Assembly: GCA_009746045.1 (NCBI GenBank)
Contig: RPFO01000184.1
Span: 514,881 to 578,880 of the forward strand
DNA from: Mesostigma viride
Lineage: Eukaryota > Streptophyta > Mesostigmatophyceae > Mesostigmatales > Mesostigmataceae
Length of the DNA stretch: 64,000 nucleotides
Direction of reading: 5' to 3'
The notes under the pieces are model-generated. The model was not told the DNA's origin, did not search any database, and worked only from the letters and a program-made list of their open reading frames with translations. Below are positions 10,385 to 23,237 of the stretch, one piece after another. A program made the position numbers and the translations under genes. The stretch's first letter is position 1. Every line of letters starts with the position of its first letter.

Positions 10385-11520
10385 GGAGTTACGGGATCAG
10401 ACGGCCCGGACCGGTTTCTGCCGCATCGATTGACGCGCTGACTGCGGATATTGCACGCCAATTCACCGTGCCCTTACTCTTGAAATCGACAAGGGTCACT
10501 AGCATGTCTGGTGCACGCGTGCGCGGACGACAGCCACTGTCTGTGCTATCAATATAAGGCCAATGAGGCCAGGTAGAGATTGCCCCCAGCACATGCATTC
10601 TCGCATTCCTTACGTGAAGCCCCCGGCCGTTACCGGTTGCCGTTCCACATCATGCTCATATCATGGTCATGGGAGGAATACGTTGGGTGGAGTATCATCG
10701 GCTTTCCCGTAGGAGTGTGCTAGGGGACAGCTAACTTAGCTAAGATTGCTCGAGAGCGCCATAAATTATTGCTTTACCTAATTAGGTGATTACTTGGGCA
10801 AGGACGACCTTCATGAAACCATTTGTGCAAATCACAAATTCACTGAATTTGCCTCCTGAGCGCGTCTTTATGCTGCCGCATGCCGTTGATGAATGATGAC
10901 GCTGGCACGCCCAATGGCGTAGCGCCCCGCTTGTCCGGCTCACTTTTTCGCATGTTGTCCTCGTCTTGTCTTGCCACATCCGGAGCTTTGCATGAAGATG
11001 CTGCCAACTGCAACCGTGCAGCTCGGTGCATGGTCGTGCGGGCCAAAAAAATGAACTTGAAAACCCTGTTGAAAATTGATCAAATACACCCCCCGCATTG
11101 GTAGTTTTAATTCAGTTCAGCCAAAAGGCCCTTCGGAATTAGACATTAGCGTTTTATTGGTTGAAAGTGTTACTGTGTCCGCCCAATTAATTAATTATTA
11201 GTTTGTTTGTTTGGTTACCGAACAACCGTTAAACCGGCTGCGAAATTTAATAACTCTTTGTTTGTTTTGTATAACCCAGCCGGATGCACTGCTCTTACGG
11301 CTAGTAAAAGCACATTTTTCAGCCAGAGATTTAATATTTCTTTGTTTTTTACCGCAAAAGAAGCGCTCTTGGCAGTCAAATTATTTATTTACACTTTCTT
11401 TATTTGTTTGGTAGCTTCAAAAACTACAGGTCAGTACACTCGGGAATTAGTTAATTAAAATTCTTTTGTTTTATTTATCGTTTGCAGCTGGCCGGCGCCC
11501 AGCCTCATAATTATTTAGTA
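10385..11520. other. Region upstream of DHFS/FPGS, no gene recognised
   Basis: It contains the presumed 5' UTR and promoter of DHFS/FPGS. Short open frames (for example 10880-11104 on +) match nothing I know. From about 11,100 to 11,500 the sequence is AT-rich and shows no codon structure. Confidence 0.6.
10550..10558 (-). promoter_or_regulatory. Possible TATA-like element upstream of DHFS/FPGS
   Basis: CTTATATTG on the minus strand lies about 165 bases before the ATG. It is the only TATA-like stretch close upstream and would give a 5' UTR of roughly 130 bases. There is no further support. Confidence 0.2.
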
Positions 11521-11555
11521 CAAGAACGGGGGCTTCGCCCCCGGGCCCCCGGTAG
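11521..11555 (-). mobile_element. Solitary hairpin-CTTG terminus
   Basis: On the minus strand a GC hairpin (GGGGGCGAAGCCCCC) is followed by GTTCTTG and then TACTAAATAATT. This is the same architecture as the 3' ends of the array units that start at 14,328, but with unrelated flanking DNA. The matching 5' end was not found. Confidence 0.4.
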
Positions 11556-11720
11556 TAACCAATATTGTGCCTGTCCGGCGTTTGTGGCCGGTCTCCGGCC
11601 GGACACGTCACCTACTCTACTACAACCGTCTACGGAACGTGTGCACATTTAGGGCCCACTGAACGCGAGCAAATATTCCAGTCCGGGCGACCAACTGGAG
11701 TGAAAATCTGTGAAAATCGT

Positions 11721-11739
11721 ACGCTAGTTCCCGGCCAAT
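11721..11739 (+). repeat. 19-bp dispersed repeat, copy 1
   Basis: ACGCTAGTTCCCGGCCAAT occurs exactly here and again at 13925-13943, with unrelated flanks. The surrounding 11,560-12,390 region holds no recognised gene. Confidence 0.75.
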
Positions 11740-12389
11740 CGGAGATTCTGGAGACATTTGCCCTTCCCATTGCGCTACGGAGATGTGCGACTGAGGCCGT
11801 AAGCATTTGTAACCGTTGGGGTAACACAGCGAACACGTCTTGCACTTTGTTCACTGTGCGATGTTCAGACGGAGGTACGTGTAAATTACGTATGCGTATA
11901 TCATTGCTTGTGCGTTAGGTTTAGTTGTGACATTTATTGAGCGTTACGGAAGCATTTATATTTCATTGGTAAGGCAGGGAGGACCATGAGCGCGACATTA
12001 ATCTATTCATCCATTAATTTATCACAACCGGTTATACCGTAGGACAATTTACACTAAAGTTGGTCGCCCGGAGTGGAAGCAATATATGCATTGCAGACGT
12101 CCGTCCTATAGTCAGCAAAATTGGTGCGAGAGGTCCCCAGTTCGATTCCGGTCGGATTCATTTGCAGATCGCGTTTTCCGCGTTTTCCGCGGCCTGGCAC
12201 TGAACGCAAAGGTTTTCACCTTTGCGGAGTGTCTGATCAGAATATGCATTCATTGAGAATATTAGAGGCGGGTGAGAATGGCATGCAACATAGGGAAATT
12301 AAACCCCGAAAAGAAGAACCTGAAATATATGTATCAAGGAGACAACCATGTATACCTGGCATTATATACTGCTTTACCAAAGATGCCCT

Positions 12390-12850
12390 CTACCTACATG
12401 CAGTTTCACCCATGGAGTATCAAAGAGACAACTGGATGGAGTATGCCCCTTAGATCAACCCCTGTCACGCAGTGCGTTACCAATGATGATAGGTATTGGG
12501 CATACGTACATGCAGCTTCACCCATGCCGTACGCCCCTCAGGTCAACCCCTGGCACGCACCGTGCCTTACCAATGACCGGACAGGTAAGGAGTACCTAGT
12601 GCAGTTTCGCCCATGCAGTATGCCCCTGAGATCAACCCCTGTCACCTTTCTTTCCAGCACAACCCTTTGGTAAGAAACCAAAGCTTGCCACAAGGCCAAA
12701 TTCAATATACGCATACGCATAATGCAACCTACGCATACGCAAGATATGTATACACATAACATACAGCCTTACCAATGATACTCCCTACCTGCATGCGTTT
12801 CACCCGTGCAGTATGCCCCTCAGATCAACCCATGTCACTTTCTTTCCAAC
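12390..12850 (+). repeat. Degenerate ~100-190 bp tandem repeat
   Basis: Blocks with CAGTTTCACCCATG, GTATGCCCCTCAGATCAACC and TGTCAC(C/T)TTCTTTCCA recur at about 12,400, 12,510, 12,600 and 12,790. The spacing is uneven and the copies are clearly diverged. Confidence 0.7.
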
Positions 12851-13478
12851 ACATCCGTTTGCTAAAAATACACAAGCTGGTGAGCCTCCAAGCATAGTGA
12901 AGCCTCCAAGCACAGTGAAGCCGGTGCTAACTAAGAAACGTTTAATTGCCTCAATATTTACATACAACTGAGCAGCCTGCAGCAAACACCTTCCAACAAA
13001 CCACTCAAAAACCACTCGATAAAACCCCGACAGCCGACATGTTTCGCTTCTTAGCAACGTTATCAACGTGAGGTTATGCCTTCTTTCCCGTCAGATAGCG
13101 CCAGATCCCTTGCCATGCCGCCCTGCAGCGCCGCCGGAGTTTTAATGATGTTATCTACGTTGCATGCCTGTGAGGTGTCAAGGCGCGAGCCACCACAAAA
13201 GATGATCCCACCACAAAGTAGATCCCACCACGAAAGGTATCGTCCCTCGCCCGGGGGCATAAGAAATGGTCCGAATTCTCCCGATTTCTGGCCTGCGCTA
13301 GATGTCTCCTTGATAAAAATTTTCCCCCTTCCATGCAGGACGCGCATCCCGCGAGACTGGTGGCGCAAACCGATAGTTATGGAAATCTTGACGTAAAGCA
13401 GCACACTTTCGACTCAAAGGCCAATATAAACGCTTCCTTGCCGTTGATTGAATCCCACAACACCTGACTTATCAAAAT
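12851..13478. other. Unassigned sequence
   Basis: I see no gene. Small local repeats occur: AAGCCTCCAAGCA near 12,890-12,925, and GATCCCACCAC near 13,200-13,230. Confidence 0.5.
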
Positions 13479-13893
13479 GCACAAACAACATCATTCAACG
13501 ACCTTCTTTCACGAGTTCGCATGATTTCTCTGCATTCCGCATGCTATCGTTGTCTTCGTCCCTTCGTGCCTTCCTTGCATCCGTTAAAATCTGTTGAAAT
13601 CATTGAAACCAACGCTACCGAGCTGTCCTTTGGCACGCAGCGACTGCGGTCGCCACGACACGCAAAAACCAGGCAGCAACCGGGCAACCTGCACAAACAA
13701 CACCATTAAATGACCTTCTTTAATGGAAATCGTGCGAATTCTCTGAATTCCGCATGCTATCCTTGTCTTCGTCCCATCGTGCACTCGTTGCGTCCGTTGA
13801 AATTATTGAAACAAACCCTTAACGAGCTGTCCTCTGGCACGCAGCGACTGCGCAGTCGACATGCAAAGTGACGAACCAACACGCAGCGACTGG
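13479..13893 (+). repeat. 212-bp diverged tandem duplication
   Basis: Copy 1 starts at 13479 and copy 2 at 13691, both with GCACAAACAACA. Shared landmarks are ACGACCTTCTTT or TGACCTTCTTT, TCCGCATGCTATC, TTGTCTTCGTCCC and GGCACGCAGCGACTGCG. Many substitutions and small indels separate the copies. Confidence 0.88.
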
Positions 13894-13900
13894 GCAACAA

Positions 13901-14020
13901 TGCCGCAATTCTGTGGTCAAACTGACGCTAGTTCCCGGCCAATAACCGGGCAACAACCCCACCACGTTTGTCGCACACATACCGCTTGAATCGGTCGCAA
14001 TGCCGAAATTCTGTGGTCAA
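13901..14020 (+). repeat. 20-bp repeat spaced by 100 bp, plus second 19-bp repeat
   Basis: TGCCGCAATTCTGTGGTCAA at 13901 recurs with one change at 14001. Between them (13925-13943) is copy 2 of the 19-bp repeat seen at 11721. Confidence 0.75.
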
Positions 14021-15932
14021 TAGGCCACGCTACTCGAATACGGAAGAGTTTGCGCAACACTTTTGGCAAGAGTTTGGGCAAACAACTTTCAGTAGGCCAG
14101 CCAAAACGCTGTCTGACAAAAGTTTGGCCGCAATGGTGGCACAAATGGGACAAACTTTGGCGCGCAACCAGTGGACGCAACCAAGCCAACGGCACGCATG
14201 TAAGGGAACCCCTACGGTCGACCCCCCAATCGCGGTCGCCGCGGAACGCTACTCGCACGCGGCAACAGTTTGCTTTTAGGGTTTGCGCAAACTTTTCGCT
14301 GTCTAAAATTATAATATAAAGGGCAAACAAGTTGGGGGCCCCTTCGGGGCCCGGACTTTTTGGCGCCTGAGCGGGCGATTGGCGCGTACACCCGCGGGGT
14401 GCGTCCTCGGGAACGCCGGCGCCACGCGGGGCGCGCAGCGCGAAGGGGCAGTGGCCGAAGGCGCCGAGGCGGGGGGGCCAGCGGGAGCCATAACATTTCG
14501 GCTTCGTACGGCCCGTCCGCAGGCGGAGCCCCCTGCTTTTCCCAGCTTCGAGCCGCTTCCTGGCACGCTCCCCGTCTGAACACGTTCAGGCAAGTCATCT
14601 CGATCGCTAAAGGTCCACTGGGACAAAATAATTACGTACATGCAAATTCGAGGCTATGGCGGTGCAGAAAACTGGTGTAGGAGCATCGATGCATGGATTC
14701 GTTCCAAATATTGTAGGCATTTTTTATGAGTTATGGCTGGGATGAGTAGGTCATCCAGCAACATCTGGGTGTAGTTCGTGGCATGTTTCCCTACCCTTTT
14801 GGGAATGCCCTTGGGGCCAGGCCAGGTCAGAATATGCCGCCCAAGCCGGCCAAGCCGCTGGGGGCCTGCCCGACCAAAGTCCCTATATGAGTGTGCTTTG
14901 GTCCCATGTATGGACACTAAACTGTTTTAGGTTAGTTTGTGGACATTACCATGCAAGGTGCAACTGGCTCTTATTGTTAGGCGCGAGTTGGACACGATTT
15001 GAGGGCTAAAAGCTAAAATTGTTTGCTGATACAGCTAGCCCGCAACACACATAGCATAGGTGTCACACTTCATGTAGTGTTCAAGTTGGGGCATGATGCA
15101 GACCATGTTTGTTCCAACTCTGATTTATTATAATGAGTTGTCTTGAGCACTTCATAATGAGATTAGCACAGCTCATTTTAAGACACACCACCGCATCTTT
15201 ATCAAACAATCCCATCCAATTCCCAACTTCACCATGGAATGGCCATCAAATGTTAGCATGTGCACGATCGCTCATGCCCACTTCAAAATCACCTTAAGAA
15301 AGACAACTTTGTATTCGCTGACTTCTTTATAACCACCACCAGTATGGGGCAACCACAGGCCCTCACTGTGACCACCGCAAGGGCACGCCATCACATGCAG
15401 CCATAAATGTATCTAACGAAGCAAGGCCAGCTGGTATCCAGGCGGCATGTTGCCACCACACACGTCTCGGTTTCGGCGCGGTCACCCATCTTCATGTCCC
15501 TGCAAATATGCACCCCATAACAACGTGTGACAACCCACAAGACCCCACGGTGCCCTTTTACGGGATCGCAGGGCATGGCAGGGCATGTGCGTGTGTACCA
15601 CCCCTACATGCCTGCCCAACGCCCCACTCCCCATGCCCCAAGTTTCATGGCTCGTGCCCCAGGTCCCTTGCCCCGTCCCACCTGCCCACTGTGCCCCTGC
15701 TTGTGACTTGCCTCTGACCACATCACGTGCAGGTGGCTGAGGGCCTGCCCCATGCCCCAGTCCCCACGACCTGTGACTCATAGCTTCAGAAAGGCTCCCC
15801 CTGCCCCCTGCCGCCTGGACCCTGCCCCCCGCCCCCTCCCCCCTTCCCCCTGTCCCCATGCCCTCCTCCCCGTGGTGCCCCCGCTGGCTGCCTTGCCAAT
15901 AATCACATCTCGTGCATGTGGCTGCCTTGCTT

Positions 15933-15996
<64 letters not shown>
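15933..15996 (+). repeat. (GGCT)n array, U1 block 1
   Basis: Sixteen perfect tetramers lie between the pyrimidine-rich block and GACCCATGCCACATACC. They translate as LAGW or ASQP repeats, which are not evidence of coding. Confidence 0.97.
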
Positions 15997-15998
<2 letters not shown>

Positions 15999-16410
15999 CC
16001 ATGCCACATACCCCACGCCCCAAGCCTCGTGCCCCATGTCCCCTGCCAACCTGCCTGCCTACACATGCAAAGGAAACAAACATGGCCAACGCCCCACTCC
16101 CCATGCCCCAGGTTTCATGGCTCGTGCCCCAGGTCCCCTGCCCCGTCCCACCTGCCCACTGTGCCCCTGCTTGTGACTTGCCTCTGACCACATCACGTGC
16201 AGGTGGCTGAGGGCCTGCCCCATGCCCCAGTCCCCACGACCTGTGACTCATAGCTTCAGAAAGGCTCCCCCTTCCCCCTGCCGCCTGGACCCTGCCCCCC
16301 GCCCCCTCCCCCCTTCCCCCTGTCCCCATGCCCTCCTCCCTGTGGTGCCCCCGCTGGCTGGCTTGCCAATAATCACATCTCGTGCATGTGGCTGCCTTGC
16401 TTGCTTGCTT

Positions 16411-16626
<216 letters not shown>

Positions 16627-16660
16627 ACCCATGCCACGTACCCCGCGCCCCAAGCCTCGT

Positions 16661-19600
16661 GCCCCATGTCCCCTGCCAGCCTGCCTGCCTACACATGCAA
16701 AGGAAACAAACATGGCCCCGCTGGCACAATGCAAAGCACACCTGGTTGATCAGGTAGCGGGCACGCCTGCACAATGAGACATCAAAATTACACAGCCAGC
16801 AAAGCAAAATTCAGTGTGCAAGCGAATGGGGCCTACGTTTGACAGCAAGTATGATGGATCCATGTAGAAAAATATGGCACAACACATGGTTGCCCACCTG
16901 CACGTACAGCCCAGTAAAAATTCACGTGCAGCAAACTGTCTACCCATGCGTGACTTTGGCTTCAGCCCAGTAAAAATCTGCACAACACAAATATTGCACA
17001 GCCATTAGAGCAAGTCTAACTTTGGATATGCTGGATGGAAGCAATATAGCACAGCATGACACACCCCTAGTTGCTGACCTTCACCCATATAGCCCAGTGA
17101 AAACCCACGTGCAAAGCAAGGCAGCTTATCACACGCAAAAGCACCGTCAACGTCAGGCAGCACAGCAGTCAACGACTCCCAAAATTGGTGCATGAGCAAT
17201 CATCCATGCGCAATCATGGGCTTTCCCTGCCCAGTCTGTTCCAGAAGAAAGCAACACGGATAACGTGGCAATGACATTCCCAAGGAGAATGAAGAGGACG
17301 CACCCCACGGATACGACAATGGAAGACAGACTCTTGGTCCGGTACGTGCACGCTGCGACCAAGAAAATTCGTCTGGAAAAAGGGAAATTGCATAAGATGA
17401 CGGTAAACGTAAATCACATTAGATAAAAGCAGATACATTGACCACATCTTTGACACAAATCGCCATCGCCAGCGTTCGTCCCGTGCCAAGCAATCCAGCG
17501 CTCAATCGCAATTGTCTATGGTGACACCAGACATTCGTTTGCCCCATCCCACGTCTTCCATGAACAGCAAAACTGATTTTACAAGGCGTGAAATACGTAA
17601 AACTGAAGAATGACGACAATGAAACAAAGCAATCTGATGACGACGTTCAATTTCCAGGTCGCTGGCTATTGTACAGCAAATGCCATAGCGACACGGACCT
17701 CTCCCACGCAGGTAGCACGGGGTTGACGCCCCGCCAGCTCCGAAAGTTTCCTACGTACTCTTCCAATACAAACTTTTGATGTATAAAAGCCAGGAATTCG
17801 CATTCCCCATCCCGATTTCACATGCTACGTCGCCCGCCATCGCCAGCCAGCAACAACTAAGGTTGCTTCCGCAGCACGTCGCTTTGTTTCATCAAAATTT
17901 TTTGCCCCGACCATGCCGCCCGACCATTATTCACGTTGACTTTACCCATTGCCACTGCCCAGCCTGGTGCGTTCGACGCGACGCTCGCCCCGCCCTGCAT
18001 GCGAACTAAAATTTGGTACGGTTCGACCGGTCCAACTTTCCCCGTTCAGCCTGAACACTTCAAGTCCGTATTTTTGTCAGGGTCCGAGGCGGGGGGGGCC
18101 AGCGGGAGCCCAAAATTTTCGGCTTCGTACGGCCCGTCCCAAGGCGGAGTCCCCTGCTTTTCCCAGATTCGAGCCGTTTTTTGCCACGCTCCCCGTCTGA
18201 ACACGTTCAGGTCAGTCATCTCGCCGAAATTGGCACGGAAATTGCGTGGGAAGTAGGCCGAACCGAAAATTTAAAAAAGATTCCGTTCAGAAAGGTGTTC
18301 GAACTCAATTTTCGTTCAGTCTGAACGCTCGAAATTTCCCGTTCAGTCTGAACCCTTAGTAAATCAAGTAGGATGTTTTGATTCCTTTTCTAGTAAAACT
18401 CTTCCCCCCAGCCGTATATGCCCCCCGGCATTTCTCGCGCATTTTGCTGAATTCAGCACCCGTTCAGAATAGGTGACAGTCGATCTTAGGAGGGTGTGAC
18501 GGCGTTCAGGCCCGCGGTTACGGGCCGTAACTCGCGGCTCCGCAGGATTTCAGGATTTGCCCTCGGGCGTGGGGGTGCGATCAGGCCGTACGGTACGGCG
18601 CGCCCCATGTCCCCTGCCAGCCTGCCTGCCTACACATGCAAAGGAAACAAACATGGCCCCGCTGGCACAATGCAAAGCACACCTGGTTGATCAGGTAGCG
18701 GGCACGCCTGCACAATGAGACATCAAAATTACACAGCCAGCAAAGCAAAATTCAGTGTGCAAGCGAATGGGGCCTACGTTTGACAGCAAGTATGATGGAT
18801 CCATGTAGAAAAATATGGCACAACACATGGTTGCCCACCTGCACGTACAGCCCAGTAAAAATTCACGTGCAGCAAACTGTCTACCCATGCGTGACTTTGG
18901 CTTCAGCCCAGTAAAAATCTGCACAACACAAATATTGCACAGCCATTAGAGCAAGTCTAACTTTGGATATGCTGGATGGAAGCAATATAGCACAGCATGA
19001 CACACCCCTAGTTGCTGACCTTCACCCATATAGCCCAGTGAAAACCCACGTGCAAAGCAAGGCAGCTTATCACACGCAAAAGCACCGTCAACGTCAGGCA
19101 GCACAGCAGTCAACGACTCCCAAAATTGGTGCATGAGCAATCATCCATGCGCAATCATGGGCTTTCCCTGCCCAGTCTGTTCCAGAAGAAAGCAACACGG
19201 ATAACGTGGCAATGACATTCCCAAGGAGAATGAAGAGGACGCACCCCACGGATACGACAATGGAAGACAGACTCTTGGTCCGGTACGTGCACGCTGCGAC
19301 CAAGAAAATTCGTCTGGAAAAAGGGAAATTGCATAAGATGACGGTAAACGTAAATCACATTAGATAAAAGCAGATACATTGACCACATCTTTGACACAAA
19401 TCGCCATCGCCAGCGTTCGTCCCGTGCCAAGCAATCCAGCGCTCAATCGCAATTGTCTATGGTGACACCAGACATTCGTTTGCCCCATCCCACGTCTTCC
19501 ATGAACAGCAAAACTGATTTTACAAGGCGTGAAATACGTAAAACTGAAGAATGACGACACTGAAACAAAACAATCTGATGACGACGTTCAATTTCCAGGT

Positions 19601-20542
19601 CGCTGGCTATTGTACAGCAAATGCCATAGCGACACGGACCTCTCCCACGCAGGTTGCACGGGGTTGACGCCCCGCCAGCTCCGAAAGTTTCCTACGTACT
19701 CTTCCAATACAAACTTTTGATGTATAAAAGCCAGGAATTCGCATTCCCCATCCCGATTTCACATGCTACGTCGCCCGCCATCGCCAGCCAGCAACAACTA
19801 TGGTTGCTTCCGCAGCACGTCGCTTTGTTTCATTAAAATTTTTTGCCCCGACCATGCCGCCCGACCATTATTCACGTTCACTTTACCCATTGCCACTGCC
19901 CAGCCTGGTGCGTTCGACGCGACGCTCGCCCCGCCCTGCATGCGAACTAAAATTTGGTACGGTTCGACCGGTCCAACTTTCCCCGTTCAGCCTGAACACT
20001 TCAAGTCCGTATTTTTGTCAGGGTCCGAGGCGGGGGGGCCAGCGGGAGCCCAAAATTTCGGTTTCGTACGGCCGTCCCAAGGCGGAGCCCCCTGCTTTTC
20101 ACAGTTTCGAGCCGTTTTTTGCCACGCTCCCCGTCTGAACACGTTCAGTTCAGTCATCTCGCAAAAATTGGCACGGAAATTGCGTGGGAAGTAGGCCGAA
20201 CCGAAAATTTAAAAAAACCGTTCAGAAAGGTGTTCGAACTCAATTTTCGTTCAGTCTGAACACTCGAAATTTCCCGTTCAGTCTGAACCCTTAGTAAATC
20301 AAGTAGGATGTTTTGATTCCTTCTAGTAAAACTCTTCCCCCAGCCGTATATGCCCCCCGGCATTTCTCGCGCATTTTGCTGAATTCAGCACCCGTTCAGA
20401 ATAGGTGACAGTCGATCTTAGGAGGGTGTGACGGCGTTCAGGCCGCGGTTACGGGCCGTAACTCGCGGCTCCGCAGGATTTCAGGATGGCCCTCGGGCGT
20501 GGGGGTGCGATCAGGCCGTACGGTACGGCGCCCGCGGCGATG
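16661..20542 (+). repeat. 1,941-bp direct duplication inside U1
   Basis: 16661-18601 is repeated from 18602. At the junction GTACGGTACGGCGC, from the 5' part of a unit, is fused to GCCCCATGTCCCCTG from the pyrimidine block. The copies differ by scattered substitutions and small indels, so this is older than the U5/U7 copying. Confidence 0.85.
17235..17715 (+). other. Exon-like segments in the AT-richer part of U1 (possible captured gene fragment)
   Basis: 17235-17402 is an open 56-codon stretch with a plausible acceptor (CCCTGCCCAG) and donor (ACG/GTAAAC). It includes MEDRLLVRYVHAATKKIRLE. A second open stretch at 17588-17779 (NDDNETKQSDDDVQFPGRW) follows a weaker acceptor. Simple joining gives a phase conflict, so no spliced product is claimed. 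Copies of the first stretch's 51-codon ATG frame recur at 19212, 23872, 27999, 32246, 36587, 41748, 46555, 51273 and 53825. I do not recognise the protein. Confidence 0.25.
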
Positions 20543-22190
20543 TCAGGATGTTCGGGTTTCTCCCTTGCGCAACACGATCGTAATATAGTAGTTGACAAGT
20601 TGGGGGCCCCTTCGGGGCCCGGACTTTTTGGCGCCTGAGCGGGCGATTGGCGCGTACACCCGCGGGGTGCGTCCTCGGGAACGCCGGCGCCACGCGGGGC
20701 GCGCAGCGCGAAGGGGCAGTGGCCGAAGGCGCCGAGGCGGGGGGGCCAGCGGGAGCCATAAAATTTCGGCTTCGTACGGCCCGTCCGCAGGCGGAGCCCC
20801 CTGCTTTTCCCAGCTTCGAGCCGTTTCCTGGCACGCGCCCCATCTGAACACATTCAGGCAAGTCATCTCGCTAAAGGTCCACTGGGACGAAATAATTACG
20901 TACATGCAAAGTCGAGGCTATGGCGGTGCAGAAAACTGATTGGTGTAGGAGCATCGATGCATGGATTCGTTCCAAATATTGTAGGCATTTTTTATGAGTT
21001 ATGGCTGGGACGAGTAGGTCATCCAGCAACATCTGGGTGTAGTTCGTGGCATGTTTCCCTACCCTTTTGGGAATGCCCTTGGGGCCAGGCCAGGTCAGAA
21101 TATGCCGCCCTGGCCGGCCAAGCCGCTGGGGGCCTGCCAGACCAAAGTCCCTATATGAGTGTGCTTTGGTCCCAGTATGGACACTAAACTGTTTTAGGTT
21201 AGTTTGTGGACATTACCATGCAAGGTGCAACTGGCTCCTATTTTTAGGCGCGAGTTGGACACGATTTGAGGGCTAAAAGCTAAAATTGTTTGCTGACACA
21301 GCTAGCCCGCAACACACGTAGCATAGGTGTCACACTTCATGTAGTGTTCAAGTTGGGGCATGATGCAGACAATGTTTGTTCCAACTCTGATTTATTATAA
21401 TGAGTTGTCTTGAGCACTTCATAATGAGATTAGCACAGCTCATTTTAAGACACACCACCGCATCTTTATCAAACAATCCCATCCAATTCCCAACTTCACC
21501 ATCGAATGGCCATCAAATGTTAGCATGTGCACGATCGCTCATGCCCACTTCAAAATCATCTTAAGAAAGACAGTTTTGTATTCGCTAACTTCTTTATAAC
21601 CACCACCAGTATGATGCAACCACAGGCCCTCACTGTGACCACTGTGACCACGGGAAGGGCACACCATCACATGCAGCCATAAATGTATCTAACGAAGCAA
21701 GGCCAGCTGGTATCCAGGCGGCATGTTGCCACCACACACGTCTCGGTTACGGCGCGGTCACCCATCTTCATGTCCCTGCAAATATGCACCCCATAACAAC
21801 GTGTGACAACCCACAAGACCCCACGGTGCCCTTTTGCGGGATCGCAGGGCATGGCAGGGCATGTGCGTGTGTACCACCCCTACCTGCCTGCCCAACGCCC
21901 CACTCCCCATGCCCCAAGTTTCATGGCTCGTGCCCCAGGTCCCCTGCCCTGTCCCACCTGCCCACTGTGCCCCTGCTTGTGACTTGCCTCTGACCACATC
22001 ACGTGCAGGTGGCTGAGGGCCTGCCCCATGCCCCAGTCCCCACGACCTGTGACTCATAGCTTCAGAAAGGCTCCCCCTGCCCCCTGCCGCCTGGACCCTG
22101 CCCCCTTCCCCCTGTCCCCATGCCCTCCTCCCTGTGGTGCCCCCGCTGGCTGGCTTGCCAATAATCACATCTCGTGCATGTGGCTGCCTT

Positions 22191-22353
<163 letters not shown>

Positions 22354-22738
22354 AATATGCACCCCATAACAACATGTGACAACCCAGGGCAGGGCATGGA
22401 AGGGCATGTGCGTATGTACCACCCCTACCTGCCTGCCCAACGCCCCACTCCCCATGGCTCGTGCCCCAGGTCCCCTGCCCCGTCCCACCTGCCCACTGTG
22501 CCCCTGCTTGTGACTTGCCTCTGACCACATCACGTGCAGGTGGCTGAGGGCCTGCCCCATGCCCCAGTCCCCACGACCTGTGACTCATAGCTTCAGAAAG
22601 GCTCCCCCTGCCCCCTGCCGCCTGGACCCTGCCCCCGCCCCCTCCCCCCCTCCCCCTGTCCCCATGCCCTCCTCCCTGTGGTGCCCCCGCTGGCTGGCTT
22701 GCCAATGATCACATCTCGTGCATGTGGCTGCCTTGCTT

Positions 22739-22866
<128 letters not shown>

Positions 22867-23205
22867 CCTGACCCATGCCACATACCCCACGCCCCAAGCC
22901 TCGTGCCCCATGTCCCCAAGTTTCATGGCTCGTGCCCCAGGTCCCCTGCCCCGTCCCACCTGCCCACTGTGCCCTTGCTTGTGTCTTGCCTCTGACCACA
23001 TCACATGCAGGTGGCTGAGGGCCTGCCCCATGCCCCAGTCCCCACGACCTGTGACTCATAGCTTCAGAAAGGCTCCCCCTGCCCCCTGCCGCCTGGACCC
23101 TGCCCCCCGCCCCCTCCCCCTTCCCCCTGTCCCCATGCCCTCCTCCCTGTGGTGCCCCCGCTGGCTGGCTTGCCAATAATCACATCTTGTGCATGTGGCT
23201 GCCTT

Positions 23206-23237
<32 letters not shown>

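Noticed and set aside
12062-12165. Possible tRNA or tRNA-derived SINE: box B-like AGTTCGATTCC near 12,138 and a box A-like AGTGG upstream
   Set aside because: The T-arm has two mismatches, no acceptor stem partner is present and the box spacing is too large. At best it is a relic.
14360-14680. Arg/Ala/Gly-rich frames over the GC block (ARTPAGCVLGNAGATRG and its antisense), repeated in each alpha unit
   Set aside because: High GC makes stops rare on both strands, and sense and antisense are equally open. Frames are kept because the copies are recent.
17214-17489. 91-codon minus-strand frame (MARDERWRWRFVSKMW...) kept in all long units
   Set aside because: It lies antisense to the exon-like stretch, is kept only because copies are young, and resembles no known protein.
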